Below are positions 1 through 9,930 of a stretch of 39,499 nucleotides of DNA, piece by piece. Each line of letters begins with the position of its first letter. Position 1 is the first letter of the stretch. Origin of the DNA: Ectocarpus siliculosus. Taxonomy: Eukaryota > Sar > Phaeophyceae > Ectocarpales > Ectocarpaceae. The notes beneath the pieces are model-generated. The model saw only the letters and a list, made by a program, of their open reading frames with translations, had not been told where the DNA came from and did no database searches. A program made the position numbers and the translations under genes. The stretch covers positions 2,593,047-2,632,545 of the forward strand of contig FN649741.1 in the NCBI GenBank assembly GCA_000310025.1, written 5' to 3'.

Positions 1-405
1 AATACCCCCCCCCCCCCAACCCCCTTTGGGGGGATTTTTGCCTTCATTATTTGTTGGGGGAGGGGGGGGGGTTGAGGGAAATTTTTTGGTTGCGGCGGCC
101 GCCGGGTTTTTTTCGGGGAGTTCCACCAGGGGGAGGAGGACCCTTCCGGGGGGGGGGAAAAACAGCCCCGGGACACCTTGGAGGAGGTTTTCTTCCGCCC
201 CCTTTGGCAGAAGGGGGGAGGGGGCGGATTTTTTCAGGGGGTGGTGTTTGTTTGTTTGGGGGGGGGGGGGGGCAGAGGTGTTTGCCGGTTCCCCGGGAAG
301 GCCCACCCCCCCACGCGGAGGAAACCCCGGTTCCCAACCCGGGGTTTTTTGGGTTGGGGGGGGGGGGGGGCGGGAACATACGCAAGCGCACAATCGGCGG
401 AATGA
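1..405. other. Homopolymer-rich low-confidence sequence at window edge
   Basis: Long runs of C at the start, then repeated runs of G (for example near 250-272 and 356-371) with G/T-rich filler. The overlapping open frames here translate to Gly/Pro strings on both strands and carry no recognisable domain. This looks like poor-quality sequence at a contig end rather than biology. The next exon of the Arf-GEF gene should lie at or beyond this edge, but I could not find it here. Confidence 0.6.
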
Positions 406-714
406 ATAACAACAGTAGAGGAGGAGCCGCAGCAGGGGAAGAAAGTGAGACAGCTGTAGCGACGAAGACCAATTGGCTCGTTCGGGGGTGATTTGAGCCC
501 ATCACAGGGAGAGGTTATAGGGAGAAACATGGCGCTGCAAGTACCCTCGACATCGGCCTAATCCTAACGGAGGCCACAAACGAGTATTGGGTAGGCTGGA
601 CAGGGGTGAAGAGGGCCGGAGACACAGCATGCCACCCGTTAATGTACGCATGAAAGTCAACGCCTGTTCGGTGCGAACTGTATGCCTTTCAATCTGCCTC
701 CACAAAGAGAAAAC

Positions 715-1005
715 CACAACAACGAGAACAGCCACAACGACATCAACGACGGGGACGACGGCAATGACAACGAAAGCAACGAAAACAACAAAAACAACAG
801 CAACGAGAAAAACTACCACAACAACAACAACAACAAACAGAACGACAACAACGACGGCGAAGACGACAACGACTACCAGCACAACGGTTATGACAACGGT
901 GGTCTTCACAACGGTTATGACAACGGTGATCTTCACAACGACACCGAGGCATCCGCCAGTCCGCGGCAGAAAACGACACGCTCTCTTTCTCTCTCTCTCT
1001 CTCTC
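715..1005. repeat. Simple repeats: ACAAC-rich tract, 27-bp tandem repeat, CT microsatellite
   Basis: 715-875 is a degenerate AAC/ACG-rich tract. At 880 and 907 a 27-bp unit beginning CACAACGGTTATGACAACGG is repeated, with a third partial copy near 934. A CT microsatellite follows at 981-1005. The tract lies downstream of exon 4 of the minus-strand Arf-GEF gene, so it is probably intronic. The Thr/Asn-rich open frames across it are products of the repeat. Confidence 0.75.
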
Positions 1006-1054
1006 CACAGCCACAACAACAAAAAAAGCCGAACCCCAACCAGCAGCCTCGCAC

Positions 1055-2091
1055 CATTTGATCAAGGTTGGCCATGCACGTCTGCAGCACCGCCCAGACC
1101 ACCTCGTCCGACAGCCACACCCCGGCCCCGCCCTCCAGGCACGCCGCCAAGACGTGCATGATTCTCGCTCGAACCGCCTCGTCATGGTCCTGCTGGGTCT
1201 CCTCGAACCTGCACCCGATCAGCGCGTCCACGAGGTCCCCGACGGCTTCGGAGGCGTGTACCGAGTTCTCCTCTGCGAGGGCAAGGTGACGCCAGGCGAA
1301 ACACGCAACAGCCCGCCGTCGGCGGGTTTCGGACGAGAAGACGTTTGTGTACCACGATATTGTATCGTGGGGGTGGGTGGGTGGGCGGGTTTGGCGTTGT
1401 TTTTCATGGGATTTTACGAAAGCGACGTGAGCCACCTCGCCTGGGAGGAAAATCCCGTTTTGCGCTTCGAGAAAAGGTTCGTGTGACGTTGAGAGACCCT
1501 GAGGAACAGCTTCGTCGACCTCACTGTGTAGGTTGTACAGGTTTTGCGCTAAAAGTTATGCTGCTGGGATGGGTGGACAGAGGCTTTCGATCAGATCCCT
1601 GACACTCCTCGCCAGGTGCAGCGAGCACGCCGACAGCAACAGGATGCTACAAGAGGCGAAAACATGAACATACAGCAGTACCGTAGAGACTTGTCAGTAT
1701 AAAGGTGAGCAAGAGACAATATATATAGAGAGAAACAGGGAGAGAGAGACACACGCACAGACAGCCAGGCAACATAGAGGGTGAGAGACAGGGGGGGGGG
1801 GGAGAGAGAGCGAGCGGCAGAGAGAAACAAAAAGAGAGACGAACAGACAGCCAGAGAGACAACCAGAAAGACGAACAGGCAGCCAGAGAGGTACCCCACC
1901 TATCAGCCGGTCGCGTGAAAACACCTGCAGCGACCTCAGCGCAGCCTCCGTAAGGACTCCGTTGGTTTCAGGGGAGCGCACCACCAACAGGAACGGGGAG
2001 ACCAACTCCAGCCTGCTCAAGCCGCGGAGGTCTGACAGGACACGAGGTCAGGCAGTGATAGTACGGGGTGCGGGAGGTGTTGGGGCTGAGA

Positions 2092-2132
<41 letters not shown>

Positions 2133-3575
2133 TTGTCAACTTCGTGAGTGCTGGCCCAGCAGCATTTCGAATCAAAACGAGCCGTATCATTCCATACAAG
2201 CAACACACACCATCAGTAGTGTGATGTCAGTTGAGTGGCCCCATTGCCGAAAAAATACTGTTAAACAAGCGCTTTCCAAGTTAGTTTGTTGGATGGGACT
2301 TGGTGCCGCTTCTACAACGTGGCGTGTGTTTCGGTGTCCAACCAAGGTTCGTGGTGTACTGCCGCTGTACGATGAGGACGATGTGCATGAATACGAGGAG
2401 GGCAGTCGTTTTTTTTGTAGCTCTCTGCTGATTTCGACCAACAACTCCCGAAGATTGCCTCGCGTTTCTGTATCCCGCACACTTGCCGTCGGTTGCTTCT
2501 ACAACTAATACGCCCCTTCTGCACCGAAGACCCACGCTTGCACAGTGGCAGTCGTTGACCTCTGCAGTACGAAATACGTTGTTTTGAAATAACACGGCGG
2601 CGTCTGTGTGGGTACAGACGTGTGCGTACAGACAGATCCACAGAGCACGCTGTTCACCAGGGCCTTAACGTGAGCATGCTTGTGCCAGACGATGTAGTTC
2701 ACTACCACTACGCTGTTTTGGCATACGCGTACTTCGCCTAAGAAGATCACCTGGTACGGCGCTTTGTGCTGCCGTAGCATCGAATGCTAAATACTGCAAC
2801 ACGTATCGCGGAGGACGTGATGTCTACGGCATGGCACTGCCGCGTCGCTGTTCTCTCGGGAGACGCTCAACTCGGTTTCGTAGCATAATTACAGTCTTGA
2901 TCAGAGAACAGGACGAGCAGATATGCGTACAGCAGTAGATGGGCTCAGGTTGCGGCCAAATAAACGAATCACCCAACCAATCAACAATCACCAAGTCACA
3001 TTTACTATCCTTGAATGCATGCGATCACTTGTTGGGGTGCAGTGTCTCCGCGAGAATCGAAATAGGCGCCATGCCACAACGGCGTTGCGAAAATCTACAG
3101 CTTAGCAGAGGCTTGTCCTCGCGTCTTCCTTTGCCTCTCGCTCACCCTCGTTTGGCCAGTCGCGGACAGCTTCTCGCAGGGCCTTCAAGTCGGCAGTTAG
3201 CCGGCTTTCCTCCGCAGCGGAGCGATGCTGGTTGTCGGATGTACGTAATGAGCGTAGACGCCGTCCAAGGGTGAAACAAAGACGAACGCTGTGGTCAGAG
3301 CATGCCCCAACAGCCTATGATGCGTACACTTCAAATTGTCACTGCAGCAGTCGATGTCCAGCGCCAGACAGACAAGCTGTAGGGCGGCATCCATTGCGTA
3401 TACAGCAAGTTTACATGCTCTCGTGTGTAGACTACACGCACAAGCAGAAATTCAAAGGTTTGCGAATATTCTCTTCTTGGGCGCTGTAGCTTACCTCTCT
3501 GATCTCGAACCGTGCGTTGCGTCTAAGCGCGTCCAGAACACTTTGAATCTCGCACAGCACATCTCGTCTCGCCAT
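1055..3575 (-). CDS. GBF1: GBF1/GNOM-type Arf guanine nucleotide exchange factor, N-terminal part (partial)
   Basis: Large Arf-GEFs of the GBF1/GNOM/Gea family activate Arf GTPases on Golgi and endosomal membranes to recruit coats. Four exons are visible on the minus strand: 3575-3495, 3227-3146, 2031-1900 and 1272-1055. All join in phase with GT..AG introns and give 171 residues. The start ATG at 3575 opens a short exon with CEIQSVLDALRRNARF, matching the GEI-x-V-x(3)-RRNARW start of the family. Exon 3 carries VSPFLLVVRSPETNG, like the family PFL-x-VIRS-x-(D/E)T-x-G segment. Exon 4 carries ALIGCRFEET and later MHVLAACLEGGAGVWLS, like GNOM/GBF1 CRFE and LQVL-x-LL segments. This is the DCB dimerisation region only. 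The Sec7 catalytic domain lies beyond the left edge, so exchange activity itself cannot be seen here. The divergent TatD-like gene starts 196 bp away. Family assignment is confident; GBF1 is used at family level. Confidence 0.85.
1690..1890. repeat. GA-rich low-complexity tract
   Basis: AGAGAGAGAC-type purine tract with a G run near 1791-1801, in Arf-GEF intron 3. Just upstream at 1671-1680 is one copy of the dispersed 10-mer TACAGCAGTA. Confidence 0.7.
2092..2130 (+). repeat. (GCT)13 microsatellite
   Basis: Uninterrupted GCT/CTG triplet run in intron 2 of the minus-strand Arf-GEF gene, where it reads as CAG. It lies about 60 bp upstream of the exon 3 acceptor in transcript direction, where it could affect splicing. 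It is probably length-polymorphic. Confidence 0.9.
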
Positions 3576-3771
3576 ACGACCTGCAGGTGCCGCTGCTGCG
3601 TATGCTATTTAGGATAATGCTGCAGAACACCGCACCGGCGCTTGCTTGGTGGTCCGCCGGTTCTCTACCCTCTCTCCCCCCCCCCCCCAACTATCACCGG
3701 AAACACGTTCGAAGTGCCCCCGCCTCTCGTTGCTCTCGTGTGTCCACATGATCAAGCGAGAGTGGGGTGTC
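3576..3771. promoter_or_regulatory. Compact divergent promoter between Arf-GEF and TatD-like genes
   Basis: Only 196 bp separate the two inferred start codons, so both 5' UTRs and any core promoters must share this stretch. It contains a CT/poly-C run at about 3668-3688. No TATA box is evident. That it acts as a bidirectional promoter is inferred from gene orientation alone. Confidence 0.5.
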
Positions 3772-6351
3772 ATGAGCGAGCAGACGTCGCCAGGCCTGGC
3801 GTCCCAGGTGCTGATAGACACACATTGCCACGTTCACGTTTTGGTTGAGTCAGGGACAGGCTGCTGCTCCGCCACTACTAACATTGCGAAACAACCCGTT
3901 CACAGCAGCAACCCCGGCAGCAGCAGCAGTAGTCACTGCGATGGCAGCAACGAGGGAAGAGGTGTGCGAGCTGAGGTCACCGACAGCGGAGAGGTAAGGA
4001 AAGGTTCGGTGGCGGCGGTTCTGCCCGAGGTGGTGCATATGACGATGGGAATCAGAGAGGACGACTGGCATGGAGCTGTGGCGTTCGCCGCTGGTGCGGA
4101 GGATCTCCCGCGCAGGTGCGGCGCAGTATTAGTAACACCCGAACACTGACGAAACAGGCACGGTGAGACAATGAGAAAGAGATGTTCATAGGAGGAACTC
4201 GTGGCTGGCCGCAGCATGCTCGGTTATGGTAGCCCAGTCTGAAGCAGCTGCGTGGCTGGCTGTCTCTCTCGTGTTTGCTATTCGTAATCATGCTTCATGC
4301 TCTTCAAGATATGTAACTTCCGCCGCGTTCTTGGTGCGCGGGCACACACAGGGGCATTATTGCATCCGCCGCGGCACCAACAAGGGCAGCGGGAGAGGAA
4401 GATGAGAATTCTTCGAAGGCTGAGAAGGGCGAGTGTACGACTGACTCTTCCTTTTTCAAGTTTGGGCTGGGACTGCATCCATGGTGGGTTGCGACAAAGG
4501 CGTGCGTGCTGCGCAGCAATTGGTTGAGTCACTGCTGCTGTACATCCAATCGCAGTTACGGAGTTTGCTGCTGATGATATGTCGTCGCTCAATGAGCGTC
4601 GGCGAGACCATGCTGAGAACGTAAGTGGCACAGCAACGATATGTATGAGGTAAGTAAAGCGTAAGCCAGCCGTTTGTTTATGACGAGCATTTGATAACTC
4701 TGTTCGAACAGCAGTAGAACATCTAAACGGAGAGATAGAGATACACACGATGCTCCTAACGAGAATCCTTGCCTGTACTCCAGGTCTACGAGAACACGAA
4801 AATCCACGCATGCACGCCGCAGCATGTAAACTATCTTGGGACGGGATATCATCGCATCTCTTTCCCGGCGTAGCACTCTAATTGCCCACTTTCCCCCGAG
4901 AAATCGACATGGCTCTCGTGCATCACTTGAACCAGACGTATACTGTAGCAGCAGTAGTGTTGACTGCGGTCCTCGGACCCATGCATTGCCTGCAATAGAC
5001 TAGTTATCCAGTCGCTCGGCCGTGGGCTTTAAAAATCAGGTACGCCCACGCGAGGTCCGAGGAGTGGCTGCGCGATCTCACGGCGCTACTCGAGCAGCAT
5101 CCGCACGCCCTCGTGGGTGAAATTGGTGAGCAGGAGATGCAGGAGGAAAGTGCCGACAGCAGGAGATACCCCCGCCCCCCGCCCCACATTGAGTTCATTT
5201 GCCCAAGCCAACAACTAAGCACACGCATTTAGAATTCGTTGAGATACAGTACACGCAATATTAAAGTGTAGTCGAGCTTTTAACAGACAACACCCCTTGA
5301 GCCTATTCTATATATTAGGGTGACTTCAAAATCACCCGTTGTAGAATATTCTCCTGCTAGATACCTGTTGGTTGTTCGAGGAACCGCTTCCCCTCGAATA
5401 CCTGCATTGAGTTGCGGTTTCGACGAACGAGGGCAGTCAACCTGCGATGCTTCGTGACTGGCACACTTGCCCACCACAATAATGCAGACCAAAAGGTGTG
5501 TGCCGTTACAGGAGGTGTGAGATACAATCGATCGATTTTTCTTGTTTGCTCGCCGGTTGGCGGCAGGGCTCGACAAGGTGGCCCGCACTCCCGACACCAG
5601 AAGGGTGGAGTGGGACGATCAGGTAAGAGGTGCGGGAGAAAAATAGGGAGTGGTTTTTCCCGCTTCGGTCATAAGCTCTTTGCCCCCCCCCATGTCTGCG
5701 TGTGTACCTCCCCAGTATTGCTCTGGTCGAGAGTCCGGTAAAATGGCGTTGCGCCCGGCACCTTCGTCTGGTCTGGCTTGACGCCTTAGTTCTCGAGCTT
5801 TCGTAGAAGGGGGAGTGGGATCGTAGACGTACTACTGTTTTGTGTCGGGCCAGGGGAAGCTTTTGTTTCCGATTTGACGATTGTTCCGGGTTTGCGGTGC
5901 ACACCTGGCGCCGTTGTATGCCTGGATTTCGGGGGGCACGCCCGCACACGGTCATGTAGACAAAGGCAGCGAAAATACAGTGCTATTATAGTCATCGGTC
6001 GATCGATGTGTCTACGCACTCACTCGTCGACACTCACTCGTTGGCACTCACTCGTCGGCACTCACTCGTTGGCACTCACTCGTCGGCACTCAACTCTATC
6101 GTCATATTATTATATTCCTTGGTTCAAGCTGGAGGTCTTCCAGGCCCAGATGGAGCTGGCCGCGAGGATGTCTCGGCCGGTCTCAGTGCACTGCGTTAAG
6201 GCCCACGGGAAGCTAGTGGACTACCTTCGAGGGTCAGAGCGAGACGGTCCTGCAACACACAAAAGCAGCGGCAGCAGCGGCAGCGGCAGCGGCAGCAGCA
6301 GCAGCGGCAGCAACAGCAGCGGCAACAAAAGCAGCAGCAGCAGCAGCAGCA

Positions 6352-6404
<53 letters not shown>

Positions 6405-8419
6405 AAATGGCGGGCGCAGAACGGAGTTGAAGGCAGCGGTGGCGACGGCAGCGTTCTCGCGGAGGGAGGCAACGGCGGCGACTTTAGTCGCGGTGGGGGC
6501 GATGATAGGTTGATGGAGCGCAAGACCGGGCGTTCGCCAGCTGGGGGGCAGAAAGAGGAGTACAATGGCATGGGAGGGGAGGGAAAGCGGTGGCGACTTC
6601 CGCCGCGAATCGCACTGCAGTGAGTGTGAAAAGACACCAGTGAACTCACTCGAACCAGAAGGTTATACTGCTGCCTGTGTAAGTTGTGGCTGATGGGTTG
6701 TTTTCTGCGTTGTTCTTTCGAGGAAATGGTGAGGCGGTCCCAAACGAAGTACAACACGCACACACACACCCCGCTTTTCGCGCCTGTTCCGCTCGTTGTC
6801 CGGTCTCTCCCACATCTGTGTGAATCCATCGCGTCACGTGCTTGCCTTTTGACTCATGTTCTGCTGCTGCTGATACTACTGCTGCTACCGCTGCCGCTGC
6901 TGTCGTGCTACTGTTGCGGTTGCGGCTGCTGCAACGGCTGCATATTGATCTATTGATTCTCGTTTTTTGCGACATAAGCTCCTTCACGGGATCAGTGGAG
7001 GTCGCCAAGGACATTACAAGGTGAACCCCCCTTGCTGGGCAAGTGCCCTCTAGACAACATCATATTGCTAGGCCTCTAGAGCAGCGTAGGGAACTGGACG
7101 ACTCCTTTGCAGTCAGAATGGTCTCAACCAAAACAATTTAGCGATGATCCATGTGGGACTGGGCTATCGTAAGGTAGGCTCAGCCCGTCAACAGAAGCGG
7201 GCGGGTACTGTACTCATGGAGGCAGATAGTTCAGGTCGGGCTTGAGGACTCGATCGTCTCTTCCTTTTATTTCCGGCCGAGCCAAGTCTCCACATTGACC
7301 AACCTACCCATCGAACCCTCCGGAGGGTTACCATGACAGCTAAGACCAATTTTCACACACACACTTTTTTTCTGTTATTGCTACGGTATTTGTCTTTAAT
7401 GCGGAGAGTAGCATAGACTCCCCCACGACGTTCCTTCACGGGGGCCCAGATCGTTTAATTCCGTAGTATTTTTTATGCTTTCAATGGCCCTGACACTGAC
7501 GTCTTTTCATTGATCAGCCGGTTAGCGCGGTCGATGCTAAAAAGAACCACACACGCAGCCTCCTGCTATGTGCTTAACGTAGCCCCCAAAGCCTTGGGGA
7601 CACGAAACAGGTAGCAGAGCGCCGACCAACGTGTTCTTAGACTCTTTGAAGCCTAATGATTTTGTGCCGCCTATGATTTTGTATCGTCAATGACGCGGCA
7701 ACAACAACGCAATGACATAGTAACGAGTACTTCCGGTAATATTTTTTCTCGCTGTTGCGGTGCGGTTGCGTCAGGCTCGGCGCGCGGAGGGACTACGGTA
7801 GCGAGGTTTTCTTTGGGTTTTCGGCGGCGGTGAACATGCGGGGTGACCGTGAGACGAAACGCTTGGTCGGTGAGTGTGAGCATCGGCAAGCGTGTTGGTG
7901 AACCGCAGGGCCCCTCTGCCCAACCAGAAAGTTGCTGTTGAAGAAAGGACGCGCGCACTCGAGACACTGAACTCGGGAAGGTTTTTTACTCGTGCGCGCC
8001 CCTCCTCCCCACACGCGACGCGTTTCGCCCCCTCCTTCTCTCCACCCTGTTTTCACTTTTCGCGATCGTGCGCACGTACGTCGATTTGCCGAATGTTTTT
8101 TTGCCATGTTCCAGAAGCCGACAGACCCTCGTGCTCTTTGCCTCCACGCCACACCGCTCGTTCTTGTTGCCCCCTCGGGTGAACGCCGTTGCCGCTTCCG
8201 CTTGGCGTTTGCTCGTTCGCGAAAATAATGACAGATGTGCTGAGAGTCGTCCCCGACTCTCGGGTTTTGATAGAGACCGACAGGCGTGCTCCGGCGAGGG
8301 AAGCGGCAGAGGAACTCCTGCGGGTGTGCGGCGCAATCGCGGAAGCCAAGGGGGTTTCGATCGAGGAGGCCGCGGCGCTCGCAAACGGAAACGCCGCCCA
8401 ATTTCTGGCTAAGCCGTGA
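3772..8419 (+). CDS. TatD-family metal-dependent DNase/hydrolase, 8 exons
   Basis: Predicted magnesium-dependent 3'-5' nuclease of the TatD amidohydrolase superfamily, with roles in DNA repair or turnover in studied relatives. Exons: 3772-4115, 4352-4483, 5040-5125, 5567-5622, 6129-6619, 6979-7020, 7775-7869, 8235-8419. All phases agree and give 476 residues. Metal and active-site motifs are complete: IDTHCH (residues 15-20), GLGLHPWYAH split by intron 2, VGEIGLD (E186), VSVHCVKAHG (H227), LHSFTGS split by intron 5 (H370), VFFGFSAAVN and RVLIETD (D431). Start M3772 gives a normal N-terminus; M3748 is in frame and possible. Exon 5 carries about 125 residues not typical of the family, with a Ser/Gly run encoded by an AGC/GGC microsatellite, between the VHC and HSF motifs. 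The exon 5 acceptor could be 6 bp downstream, and the exon 7 start has a shorter alternative. Confidence 0.9.
6013..6091 (+). repeat. 14-bp tandem repeat (CACTCACTCGTYGG)
   Basis: About five to six copies of a 14-bp unit alternating CGTCGG and CGTTGG, in intron 4 of the TatD-like gene, ending about 40 bp before the exon 5 acceptor. Confidence 0.85.
6263..6396 (+). repeat. Coding AGC/GGC microsatellite in TatD exon 5
   Basis: AGC/GGC triplets encode an uninterrupted Ser/Gly tract (8 Ser followed by 15 Gly in the last part). The flanking exon keeps an open frame, and its ends join in phase to conserved TatD motifs, so the tract appears to be translated. Confidence 0.85.
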
Positions 8420-9116
8420 TGTTCGAAAGGGGGGGGGTCTGTCTCACCGCCACCAAGAGAGAATGAAGATCCCAATCTGCGTGCGATGTGGTTGGCGAGT
8501 TGTTCCTTTTCGCCGGAAGGAGTCCGTCCCGTTTTGTCGGAGGGAACCTGGAGTACCGCTGCTTTAGGTAGCCCTTGAATTTTTGACACGGGGGCACAGA
8601 AGTCCCCCATAGAGCACGTACGTAGGCTAGTTGTAAGGGAAACTCGTACAGAAAGTAATCGACGATGCATGCATGCGGTGCTGTCGGTTTTGTCTCTCGG
8701 AAACAAACCACAACCTCGATTGGGAACGACCCCCTTACAGCAGCCTAACGGTGGTGTGAATAATGTACAGCGTAATAGTTGTTGGCGGCGACGGGGCGGG
8801 CGAGAGGCAAGCCACGTGTCTTCGGACCAGAGGCGTGCACAACTCGGCGTGTTGTGCGACAAAACATGAGCAGCATCACACAAGACTAAGATTTGGTTGG
8901 TGGACACCATCTGCCTAGGCCTCCTCCCGACCCTCGTGTGCGTCTATGACGGTATGAAACTCGATAGTAACGGTGTGAGAAATCGATTAGTTTACCCTGT
9001 GTTACTGCTGCCACCTGTCTGTCCAATACTGGACTCAATCTAGGGAGGCAGCCCTGCGGAGCAGGTCAATTTATCCAGAGTAGATCGCTCCGACATGTGT
9101 GTTTCTCGTGATTGAA
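8420..9116. other. Intergenic, 3' flank of TatD-like gene
   Basis: No gene is supported here. Several ORFs up to about 100 codons are present without recognisable motifs. Part of this is probably the 3' UTR of the TatD-like gene, since brown algal 3' UTRs are long (recalled knowledge). Confidence 0.5.
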
Positions 9117-9123
9117 ATACATT

Positions 9124-9290
9124 CCTCTAGGAGACCGATACGGGCTCTAGAGGTTTCAAAGAACGGTAAAAACAAATGTGAATGAATGAATGTTGCCGTT
9201 CATTCCCTCTAGAAGACCGATACGGTCTCTAGAGGTTTCACAGAACGGTACAAAGCATGTGAATGAATGAATGAATGTCGCCGTTCAGTC
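9124..9290. repeat. 82-bp tandem repeat with TCTAGA-bounded palindromes
   Basis: Two copies of an 82-bp unit start at 9124 and 9206. Each has CCTCTAG, then AGACCGATACGG and CTCTAGAGG, so the head of the unit is an inverted repeat. GAATGAATGAATG and GCCGTTCA follow. Confidence 0.85.
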
Positions 9291-9409
9291 CGAAGCTCCG
9301 AACCTCGTGCTTTTTTTTCGCGAACGCCCGAGGCGCCAGGAATCCGACCAATCGGATGCCTTATGTACTTTAGACGCCGTCAGCCAGAGTCGCCTTGATT
9401 GGCACCTCT

Positions 9410-9930
9410 CTCGCCAATGTTTGGCAATGTCGATGATCGGACTTACCAAGCACGAAAATCGAGCACGCGGCAGGTGCTCCCGGCATGAAACAGCACGAAA
9501 TTTCTTCGATCTTGATGTTTTTTGCCTAACCCACTAAACGTTGGCTACCCGCGATCAAATTGAAGCTCCGTCCAATCTACAACAGGAATGATTGTGTGTG
9601 AACGTACTTAGTTAGGCTGCCAACAAGCGGCTAGAAGCACGCCTCTGCCGCCTTTCGACGCGGAGTGTTCCGCCGAAAATTGTACGCGAACAACAACTTG
9701 ATGGTTGACGATTTTCTGTGCATTGCGATCGGACTTACTTACGCACGAACCTCTCGAGCACGCAGCAGCAGGTGCCCCCGGCGCGGAATTCGGCACGAGA
9801 TTGCTCCGATCTCGACGAATTGGTGCCTAAACGTTGGCTTCCCGCCATCAAATTGAAGCTCCGTCCAATCTACATCAGGAATGGTTTGTGTGTGAACCTA
9901 CATAGTTAGACTGCCAACAAGAAGTTCGGA
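9410..9930. repeat. Diverged tandem duplication, period about 293 bp
   Basis: Two copies are recognisable from shared blocks such as CAAATTGAAGCTCCGTCCAA (near 9556 and 9849) and the TAAACGTTGGCT blocks at 9535 and 9828. The copies differ by substitutions and small indels, so the event is old. No coding potential is recognised. Confidence 0.8.

Noticed and set aside
6221-6829. Poly-Pro/Leu minus-strand ORF of 202 codons
   Set aside because: Antisense of the Ser/Gly coding microsatellite in TatD exon 5.
9786-9799. GAATTCGGCACGAG, identical to a common cDNA-library EcoRI adaptor
   Set aside because: The 293-bp paralogous copy has a related sequence at the same place, and genomic sequence continues on both sides, so it is probably coincidental.
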